From Tissierella pigra (GTDB taxonomy: Bacteria; Bacillota; Clostridia; Tissierellales; Tissierellaceae), in assembly GCF_009695605.1 (NCBI RefSeq), contig NZ_VUNQ01000035.1, positions 1 to 36,266 of the forward strand: a stretch of 36,266 bases of DNA, written 5' to 3'. Positions 30,692 through 36,266 of the stretch are shown in pieces. A program made the position numbers and the translations under genes. The notes below the pieces were generated by a model, which worked only from the letters and a program-made list of their open reading frames with translations, was not told the DNA's origin and did no database searches. The first letter of the stretch is position 1. Each line of letters opens with the position of its first letter.

Positions 30692-32740
30692 ATGGCAATA
30701 AATGCTGAATTAGCAGAAAAACTAAAAAATGAAGTTGCAGTAGTATGTTGTAGAGTTGAAGCTGGAACTATAATATCAGCAAGTAACCTTGAAGATCCAG
30801 GAATATTTCCAGACCTTGAAGACTCTGGCTTGTTGACTATACCAGAAACATCAGTGAAAATTGGAGAAGCCATAGGAGCAAAACTATTAAAAACCATAGA
30901 CTCACTAACACCATTAACTCCAGAGATACTAGAGGGAATGAAGGCTTTAGAATCAGAAGTTAAAAACGTAGAATTGGATAATGATAATGAAAAAGCAGTA
31001 TTTAAAAACAATATGAAAGTTGGAGATATAATAACAGCAGAAGACTTAGAGAATCCCATGAACTTTGAAAAACTAGAAGATTCATTGCTTATTAAACTTG
31101 ATGATAGTGTTCTTACTAGGGGAGAAGTCATAGGAAAGAAATTATCTAAGGATACTCCTGCTTTAACTCCAGTAACGAAGGAAGTCCTAGAAGGATTTAA
31201 TATTCAACAATCTACACCAGCAATATCTACTGGAAATGGTGGAGTAATTAAAATTAAAATTGCAGAAGGTAAGGGCATAGATATTGAAGTTCCAATATTT
31301 GGACTATCTTCTACACCTGTAGTAGAGGCTAAAGAAACTATAAAGGATATAGTTGTAGAAGAACCTAAGAAAAAGCCTGAGAAAATGGTTAGAAAACTAG
31401 TTAAAAGACATTTCAATATAACAGAAGTAAAGTTTGGTGAAGAAACTAAAATTGAAGGAACAACTTTATATATTAGAGAAAATATTCATGAAGATGCAGT
31501 AAAGGTAGATAAATTAGTTAAGAATATTAAAGTTGAAATAATCACACCTGATAAATATAATACTTATTCTGAAACAATAATGGATATTCAGCCAATAGCC
31601 ACTAAAGAAGAAGGACATAAGCTTGGACAAGGATTTACTAGAGTTCTTGATGGAGTAATTATGATGGTGACTGGTACTGATGAAAATGGAGTTCAAATAG
31701 GTGAATTTGGTTCATCAGAAGGAATTCTTGAAGAAAATATTATGTGGAATAGAGCAGGTGCTCCAGATAAAGGAGATATATTTATTAAAACTGAAGTTAC
31801 AATAAAAGCTAATACAAATATGGAAAGACCAGGACCATTGGCAGCCCATAAGGCTTCTGATTTCATTACTCAAGAAATAAGAGAGGTACTCAAGACTTTA
31901 GATGAATCCTTAGTAGTAAATGAAGAGGAATTTGTTCAAATGAGACGACCAGACAAGAAAAAAATAGTAATAGTTAAGGAAATAATGGGGCAGGGAGCAA
32001 TGCACGATAATTTAATTCTTCCTGTTGAACCTGTTGGAATATTAGGGGCTAAACCTAATGTTGACCTTGGAAATGTTCCAATAGTTTGTTCACCGCTTGA
32101 AATACTAGATGGAGCTATTCATGCACTTACTTGTATAGGACCTGCTACAAAAGAGTGTTCAAGACATTATTTCAGAGAGCCTCTTATAATAGAAGCCTTA
32201 AGAGATGAGGAAGTTGATTTATGTGGAGTTGTATTAGTTGGAAGTCCTCAAATTAACTCTGAAAAATTCTATGTATCAGAAAGAGTAGGTATGACAGTAG
32301 AGGCTATGGATGCTGATGGTGCAGTAGTTACTACAGAAGGCTTTGGAAATAATCATATTGACTTTGCTAGTCATATTGAGCAAATAGGTATGAGAGGAAT
32401 CTCAGTAGTTGGAGCATCTTTCTGTGCTGTACAAGGTGCTTTAGTAGTTGGGAATCAGTATATGACTCATATGATAGACCTTAACAAAACAGAGGCAGGA
32501 ATTGAAAACGAAATACTTTCCTGTAATACTTTAACTCATGATGATGGACTTAGAATATTAGCAATGTTAAAAGCAGCCATGGCAGGAGAAGAAGTTAAAG
32601 CTCCTGAAAGAAAATGGAACAAGGACATAAAAGAGAATAATCTGCAATTAATAGAAAAGGCAACAAATAAGAAAATTACAAGACCAGATAATGAAACTTC
32701 TTTACCTATGAGTGAGAAGAGAAGAAAGAAATATAGTTAA
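30692..32740 (+). CDS. prdA: D-proline reductase proprotein PrdA, with duplicated N-terminal module
   Basis: PrdA is the proprotein of D-proline reductase, which splits D-proline reductively to 5-aminovalerate. In C. sticklandii it is cut before a cysteine that becomes the pyruvoyl group of the smaller subunit. That site is visible as 'HALTCIGPATKEC' with Cys481 (32132-32134), followed by 'SRHYFREPLI' and 'VGASFCAVQGALVVGNQYM'. At 682 residues it is longer than the ~630 I recall for model proteins. The excess is explained by a repeated N-terminal module: residues 24-82 ('LEDP...DLEDSGLL...GEAIGAKL...LTPLTPEILEG') and 110-168 ('LENP...LEDSLLI...GEVIGKKL...LTPVTKEVLEG'). AAGGAGG precedes the start; it is 18 bases after prdC. 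Confidence 0.93.
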   Translation: MAINAELAEKLKNEVAVVCCRVEAGTIISASNLEDPGIFPDLEDSGLLTIPETSVKIGEAIGAKLLKTIDSLTPLTPEILEGMKALESEVKNVELDNDNEKAVFKNNMKVGDIITAEDLENPMNFEKLEDSLLIKLDDSVLTRGEVIGKKLSKDTPALTPVTKEVLEGFNIQQSTPAISTGNGGVIKIKIAEGKGIDIEVPIFGLSSTPVVEAKETIKDIVVEEPKKKPEKMVRKLVKRHFNITEVKFGEETKIEGTTLYIRENIHEDAVKVDKLVKNIKVEIITPDKYNTYSETIMDIQPIATKEEGHKLGQGFTRVLDGVIMMVTGTDENGVQIGEFGSSEGILEENIMWNRAGAPDKGDIFIKTEVTIKANTNMERPGPLAAHKASDFITQEIREVLKTLDESLVVNEEEFVQMRRPDKKKIVIVKEIMGQGAMHDNLILPVEPVGILGAKPNVDLGNVPIVCSPLEILDGAIHALTCIGPATKECSRHYFREPLIIEALRDEEVDLCGVVLVGSPQINSEKFYVSERVGMTVEAMDADGAVVTTEGFGNNHIDFASHIEQIGMRGISVVGASFCAVQGALVVGNQYMTHMIDLNKTEAGIENEILSCNTLTHDDGLRILAMLKAAMAGEEVKAPERKWNKDIKENNLQLIEKATNKKITRPDNETSLPMSEKRRKKYS

Positions 32741-32758
32741 TATAAATAAGGTGAAATT

Positions 32759-33004
32759 ATGAGATATATTGACAATGCTAGATATATGGAAGGGATTATA
32801 GTTGAAATAAGTGATGGAGCTGTAAGTATAGACTTTAAAGGCAGAATGGGATTTTTAAAAATCCCAATGAGAATGTTAATTACAGACTATCCCTTACAAG
32901 TAGGGCAAGAAGTAGGTTTAAGCATGAGTTATGTAGAGGTTTTAAGGGAAGAACCTAATGAGAAATATGTAAGTAATTTAAGTAAAAAGAACGAGGAGGT
33001 CTAA
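32759..33004 (+). CDS. 81-residue protein of the prd operon (CBO2463/CBO2479-like)
   Basis: A small soluble protein between prdA and prdB, 18 bases after one and 3 bases before the other. Short beta strands dominate ('MEGIIVEISDGAVSIDFKGRMGFLKIPMRML', 'VGQEVGLSMSYVEVLRE'), suggesting an OB/S1-like barrel. A small protein of this size sits in the same place in clostridial prd operons, named for C. botulinum CBO2463/CBO2479 as I recall. Its function is not known; help in assembly or maturation of PrdA/PrdB is a reasonable guess from position. AAGGTG precedes the ATG. Confidence 0.75.
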   Translation: MRYIDNARYMEGIIVEISDGAVSIDFKGRMGFLKIPMRMLITDYPLQVGQEVGLSMSYVEVLREEPNEKYVSNLSKKNEEV

Positions 33005-33007
33005 AGT

Positions 33008-33727
33008 ATGCCAGTAATAAAAGGATTACAGTCAGAAATATTTGTACCAATTACACCACCTCCAGTATGGACTCCTGTAACTAAGGAATTAAAGGATATG
33101 ACCATAGCTTTGGTTACAGCAGCTGGTGTTCATGAAAAGACAGATGAAAGATTTAATTTAGCAGGAGACTTTACCTTTAGAGAAGTTAAAGACACTACTC
33201 CATCAAAGGAACTAATGGTATCCCATGGTGGATATGATAATGGAGATGTAAATAAGGATATTAACTGCATGTTTCCAATAGATAGATTACATGAACTTGC
33301 AAAGGATGGAGTTATAAAATCAGTAGCTCCAGTCCATATAGGATTTATGGGTGGAGGAGGAAATCAAGAGAAGTTTAAAAATGAAACAGGTCCAGAAATC
33401 GCTAAAATTCTAAAAGAAGAAGGTGTAGATGCTGTACTGTTAACTGCTGGATGAGGTACTTGCCACCGCTCTGCCGTGATTGTGCAGAGAGCGATTGAGG
33501 AAGCAGGTATACCAACTATTATAATAGCTGCTCTTCCTCCAGTAGTAAGACAAAATGGTACTCCAAGGGCAGTTGCACCATTGGTACCAATGGGAGCCAA
33601 TGCAGGAGCACCTAATGATAGAGAAATGCAGTATAATATATGTAAAGAATCTCTACAAAAATTAATAGAAATAGATTCACCTGGTAAAATAGTTCCACTA
33701 CCATATGAATATATTGCAAAGGTTTAA
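33008..33727 (+). CDS. prdB: D-proline reductase selenoprotein PrdB (UGA read as selenocysteine)
   Basis: PrdB carries the selenocysteine that attacks D-proline bound to PrdA. The frame runs 148 codons to TGA 33452-33454, then continues in the same frame to TAA 33725-33727. The product has 239 residues with Sec149. The context 'LLTAG-U-GTCHRSAVIVQRAIEEAG' matches the PrdB/GrdB-type active site, in which U is followed three residues on by Cys. Before it are 'ELMVSHGGYDNGDVNKDINC' and 'VAPVHIGFMGGGGNQEK'; after it 'PPVVRQNGTPRAVAPLVPMG'. A stem-loop follows the UGA. GAGGTC lies close before the ATG. Selenocysteine genes (selA-D) must be elsewhere. A broken gene is unlikely, since both halves are conserved. 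Confidence 0.95.
33455..33493 (+). promoter_or_regulatory. Bacterial SECIS-like stem-loop in prdB
   Basis: Directly 3' of the UGA, CGCTCTGC (33467-33474) pairs with GCAGAGAGCG (33484-33493), leaving a two-base bulge. The apical loop CGTGATTGT is nine bases and starts 20 bases after the UGA. Bacterial SelB reads such a hairpin in this position. The GC-rich stem stands out from AT-rich neighbours. Confidence 0.8.
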
Positions 33728-33748
33728 AGGCATTGCCTTTAAACCTTT
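33718..33748 (+). promoter_or_regulatory. Intercistronic hairpin prdB-prdF
   Basis: A 14-bp perfect stem (33718-33731 with 33735-33748) with loop ATT covers the prdB stop codon. It is followed by CTAACC and not by a T run, so it may slow decay, mark a processing point, or give partial termination between prdB and prdF rather than a full stop. Confidence 0.6.
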
Positions 33749-33776
33749 CTAACCATAATCTCCAGGAGGGAAGAAA

Positions 33777-34784
33777 ATGAAATTTTCAAAGAGTTTACAA
33801 GCTATAGATTCTCATACTATGGGAGAGGCAACTAGAATAGTAACTGGTGGGCTGCCTGTTATACCGGGAAAAACTATGTCAGATAAAAAGGAATACTTAG
33901 AAGAGAATTTAGATTACATAAGGACAGCCTTAATGCACGAACCAAGAGGACATAAGGATATGTTTGGTGCAATTATAACTACACCTACTTTAGAAGAAGC
34001 AGATTTAGGTATAATATTTATGGATAGTGGTGGATATTTAAATATGTGTGGTCATGGAACCATGGGTACAGCCACAGTTGCAGTAGAAACAGGTATGGTA
34101 AATGTAACTGAGCCTACTACTGATATAGTACTGGAAGCTCCAGCTGGATTAGTTAAGGCTAAAGTAAAAGTAGAAAATGGAAAAGCTAAAGAGGTTTCAG
34201 TAGTAAATGTTCCTTCATTTTTGTACAAAGAAGATATTCAAGTTGAATTGCCAGAAGTAGGTAAAGTAACCTTTGATATTTCCTTTGGTGGTAGCTTTTT
34301 TGCCATAGTAAAAGACAGTGAATTAGGTGTAAAAATAGATATGAAGGATATAAACTTATTAACTGAAAGAGCAATGAAGCTAAGAGAAATAATAAACAAT
34401 GAAATAAAAATAGAGCATCCAACTAAAAAGCATATAAAAACTGTAGACTTAGTTGAAGTCTATGGAGAACCTAAAAGTGAAGATGCAGATTATCAAAATG
34501 TAGTTATATTTGGAACAGGGCAAGTGGACAGGTCTCCTTGCGGAACAGGAACAAGTGCAAAACTTGCTACATTATATGCAAAAGGTGAATTAGGACTAAA
34601 TGAGCCATTTGTATATGAAAGCATTATAAACACCAAATTTAAAGGAAGAGTTCTTGAAGAAACTACTGTGGGAGAATTTAAAGCCATTATTCCAGAAATA
34701 ACAGGTTCTTCTTTTATAACAGGGTTTAATCACTTTGTAATAGATGAAGATGATCCAGTTAAATATGGTTTTCTTCTAAAATAA
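33777..34784 (+). CDS. prdF: Proline racemase PrdF
   Basis: Interconverts L- and D-proline, supplying the D-isomer to PrdA/PrdB. The 335-residue enzyme carries the two-cysteine catalytic pair: Cys91 in 'LNMCGHGTMG' and Cys255 in 'VDRSPCGTGTSAKLA'. These positions match the racemase of C. sticklandii as I recall. The N-terminal 'AIDSHTMGEATRIVTGGLPV' is typical. CCAGGAGGG precedes the start, and the gene follows the hairpin after prdB by 28 bases. It is the last gene of the operon, ending at a strong terminator. prdD and prdE, which lie between prdB and prdF in model clostridia, are not here. Confidence 0.95.
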   Translation: MKFSKSLQAIDSHTMGEATRIVTGGLPVIPGKTMSDKKEYLEENLDYIRTALMHEPRGHKDMFGAIITTPTLEEADLGIIFMDSGGYLNMCGHGTMGTATVAVETGMVNVTEPTTDIVLEAPAGLVKAKVKVENGKAKEVSVVNVPSFLYKEDIQVELPEVGKVTFDISFGGSFFAIVKDSELGVKIDMKDINLLTERAMKLREIINNEIKIEHPTKKHIKTVDLVEVYGEPKSEDADYQNVVIFGTGQVDRSPCGTGTSAKLATLYAKGELGLNEPFVYESIINTKFKGRVLEETTVGEFKAIIPEITGSSFITGFNHFVIDEDDPVKYGFLLK

Positions 34785-34790
34785 TATAAT

Positions 34791-34835
34791 AAAATACTAC
34801 CCTATAATAAGTTTATTATAGGGTAGTATTTTGTT
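34791..34835 (+). terminator. Terminator of the prd operon
   Basis: Arms of 20 bases (34791-34810 and 34813-34832, ACTACCCTATAATAA core) are perfectly complementary, with the innermost few pairs opening as the loop. The right arm ends in TTTT, then GTTT. Confidence 0.85.
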
Positions 34836-34926
34836 TATGTTTCACGTTTGCAATTTTTTCAGTTGGGATTAACTCTTTATAAGTGTAATCAAAAGAGTCA
34901 GTCTCCTGGCATTATTTGTCAAATAA

Positions 34927-34958
34927 ATTATAACCATGAATGGACTTATGGTTATAAT
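34927..34958. promoter_or_regulatory. Inverted repeat upstream of ZIP gene (candidate operator)
   Basis: ATTATAACCAT (34927-34937) and ATGGTTATAAT (34948-34958), perfect 11-bp arms ten bases apart, just upstream of a TATAAT at 34962-34967. A protein bound here would cover the -35 region. A metal regulator is plausible for a metal transporter, but the sequence differs from the MntR-type palindrome at 7122. Confidence 0.5.
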
Positions 34959-34999
34959 GGGTATAATCACTATATATTTAATCAATGGAGGAAAAAAAG

Positions 35000-35809
35000 A
35001 TGACAAGAGAAGCATTATTATCCCTTGGGCTTACGACAATAGTAGGATTATCTATGGCAGTAGGTAGTTTGTTATCTTTTCTTGTAAGCAAAACCAATAA
35101 AAGATTCTTAGCATTATCTTTAAGTTTTTCAGCAGGAATTATGATTTATGTATCCTTTATGTCAATTTTGCCAGAAGGAATAGAATTAATAGAAAATAGT
35201 CTAGGAGAACATGGAAAATTTATAGCCTTAGGTGGATTCTTTAGCGGAATGTTAGTAACTGCACTTATAGAAAAGATAATTCATTTATTCGGTGGGCATA
35301 GTCATTGTCATGATCATGCACATGCTCACAATCATCATGATGAGCACGAAGAACATTTATCTAAGCTAGGATTGATGTCAGCTGTAGCCATAGCCATACA
35401 TAATCTTCCAGAGGGATTAGCCTTGTTTACCACTGGATTAAAGGATATATCTGTGGCCATTCCCATAGCCTTAGCCATAATTCTACATAATATACCCTTA
35501 AGTATAGCCATATCCGTCCCAGTTTATTATTCTACAGGAAGTAAAAATAAAGCATTCTTATATTCTTTATTTGTAGGACTTTGTCAGCCCTTAGGTGCTG
35601 TTATTGGATATTTACTTTTATCCAAATTCTTTAGTGACACATTGTTCGGTATTCTATTTTCCGTAATAGCAGGTATTATGATATTCGTATCCTTAGACGA
35701 ATTGTTGCCATCTTCACAAAGATATGAAGACCACCATATTTCTGTATATGGTGCCATAGCAGGAATGATAGTTATGGCAATAGCCTTGAATATATTCCAT
35801 CATCACTAG
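35000..35809 (+). CDS. ZIP-family metal transporter
   Basis: A 269-residue importer of Zn2+ or other divalent metals. Hydrophobic helices fill about 5-95 and 130-269, eight in all. Between helices 3 and 4 lies a His-rich loop 'GGHSHCHDHAHAHNHHDEHE', and helices 4 and 5 carry the metal path 'AVAIAIHNLPEGLALFTTG' and 'ALAIILHNIPLSIAISVP'. An earlier in-frame ATG (34985) lies inside the ribosome binding site GGAGG; ATG 35000 is eight bases after it and is the better start. It resembles ZupT/bacterial ZIP proteins. It is a single gene with its own inverted-repeat operator and a strong terminator. Confidence 0.93.
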   Translation: MTREALLSLGLTTIVGLSMAVGSLLSFLVSKTNKRFLALSLSFSAGIMIYVSFMSILPEGIELIENSLGEHGKFIALGGFFSGMLVTALIEKIIHLFGGHSHCHDHAHAHNHHDEHEEHLSKLGLMSAVAIAIHNLPEGLALFTTGLKDISVAIPIALAIILHNIPLSIAISVPVYYSTGSKNKAFLYSLFVGLCQPLGAVIGYLLLSKFFSDTLFGILFSVIAGIMIFVSLDELLPSSQRYEDHHISVYGAIAGMIVMAIALNIFHHH

Positions 35810-35847
35810 ATAATGAGTATGTGTATACAAATATTTTTCTCTTTTAT

Positions 35848-35884
35848 AAAAAGTGCCAGAAGAGTAACTCTTCTGGCACTTTTT
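35848..35884 (+). terminator. Terminator of ZIP gene
   Basis: A perfect 17-bp stem (35848-35864 with 35868-35884) with loop TAA, A run before and TTTTT at its end. It would act in both directions. Confidence 0.9.
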
Positions 35885-36266
35885 ATATCTTTCAATTTAA
35901 ATCAAGCTTCCAATTTTATTTAAATTTCTTTCGAAAATATATATTGTTGCTATAATGTCTGTTACCATAAATCATTCTAATATAAAGAATTTTGCAAAGA
36001 AGAGTAAATAGATTATCTGCATAGATGAATATTTTCCATCGATATTTAAATTATCTATAACAACAATGCAAACTATTAAATCTTCTAATAATACTTTAAT
36101 CAATAACAGGAGTTTGATAGATTTAAAATTAGTTTGACAAAGAAAGACCAACTATAAGAAGTCAAGTAGTAAAATAAAATAAATATTTAAAATTTAGTTT
36201 TAAAATTAAACACAACAAATTAAACCAGTAAGTAACAGGTTTTAAAAGAAGCATATTTGAAAACAT
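35885..36266. other. Gene-free AT-rich end of window
   Basis: No frame with a credible start and ribosome binding site was found on either strand in these 382 bases. A TTGACA at about 36136 could be the -35 of a gene beyond the window, but no good -10 is spaced behind it. I see no RNA gene or repeat here. Confidence 0.5.

Noticed and set aside
30604-31131. Antisense open frame of 175 codons across prdC-prdA
   Set aside because: It lies opposite strongly supported genes, is rich in Ser/Leu/Phe as expected of a shadow, and has no ribosome binding site that stands out.
33452-33475. Frameshift or nonsense mutation splitting prdB into two genes
   Set aside because: The frame does not shift, both parts are conserved, and the UGA is at the known selenocysteine site with a hairpin behind it.
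34917-34930. Third PrdR-like site before the ZIP gene
   Set aside because: TGTCA is followed by the same AAATAAAT bases as element 1, but the TGACA partner is missing; the rest is AT-rich chance similarity.
35885-36266. Minus-strand short frame starting at the window end
   Set aside because: It has no ribosome binding site, no motif and only about 34 codons of Leu/Phe/Tyr-rich AT-driven sequence.

Overview
The window is AT-rich DNA from a low-GC, Gram-positive, strictly anaerobic amino-acid fermenter, most likely a clostridial or Tissierella-like bacterium. The evidence is strong AGGAGG-type ribosome binding sites, SAM and TPP riboswitches, a PerR/rubrerythrin oxygen-defence pair, and a selenium-dependent D-proline reductase (Stickland) operon. 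No rRNA, tRNA, CRISPR array, intact insertion sequence or prophage was seen. The species cannot be named from the sequence.

Layout. 1-3246: a GNAT acetyltransferase, a membrane-anchored BAAT-type hydrolase and an RtcB RNA ligase. 3247-7071: two tandem SAM-type riboswitches, each with its own terminator, then a 21-codon ORF, metA, hom and lysC (aspartate to O-acylhomoserine). 7122-11515: a palindromic operator, an MntR/DtxR repressor and a Mn/Zn-type ABC importer whose two permeases both carry winged-helix-like tails. 11550-14188: dihydrofolate reductase, a decayed tnpB 3' end with its hairpin, and two PH/YcxB-type membrane proteins. 14192-16361: a CofE-like protein divergent from a LysR regulator. 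16432-19217: a zinc-ribbon membrane protein, a membrane J-domain protein, a second GNAT enzyme and meso-diaminopimelate dehydrogenase. 19357-21977: glutamate-cysteine ligase overlapping a GspS-type ATP-grasp ligase, a possible low-molecular-weight thiol pathway. 22107-22882: TPP riboswitch and thiW. 22906-23934: perR-rbr on the minus strand with a consensus Per box. 23997-26066: a YtrA-type GntR repressor with an ABC exporter. 26082-27506: a strong promoter, a 10-codon leader peptide, a trp-like four-segment attenuator, a 27-codon ORF and rsgA. 27589-34835: the proline reductase locus. 35000-35884: a ZIP metal transporter.

The proline reductase locus is the centre of the window. PrdR, a sigma-54 activator, lies upstream of a 400-base regulatory region. 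That region holds two TGTCA-N6-TGACA elements, a 20-bp palindrome and a correctly spaced -24/-12 promoter 44 bases before prdC. The operon is prdC, prdA, an 81-residue protein, prdB and prdF. PrdB is read through an in-frame UGA as selenocysteine, with a stem-loop directly downstream. PrdF converts L-proline to D-proline. PrdA/PrdB reduce D-proline to 5-aminovalerate, with PrdC as the likely electron donor. Three features depart from my recollection of the model Clostridium operons: PrdA has a duplicated N-terminal module, PrdC has Cys where I recall Sec, and prdD and prdE are absent from between prdB and prdF.
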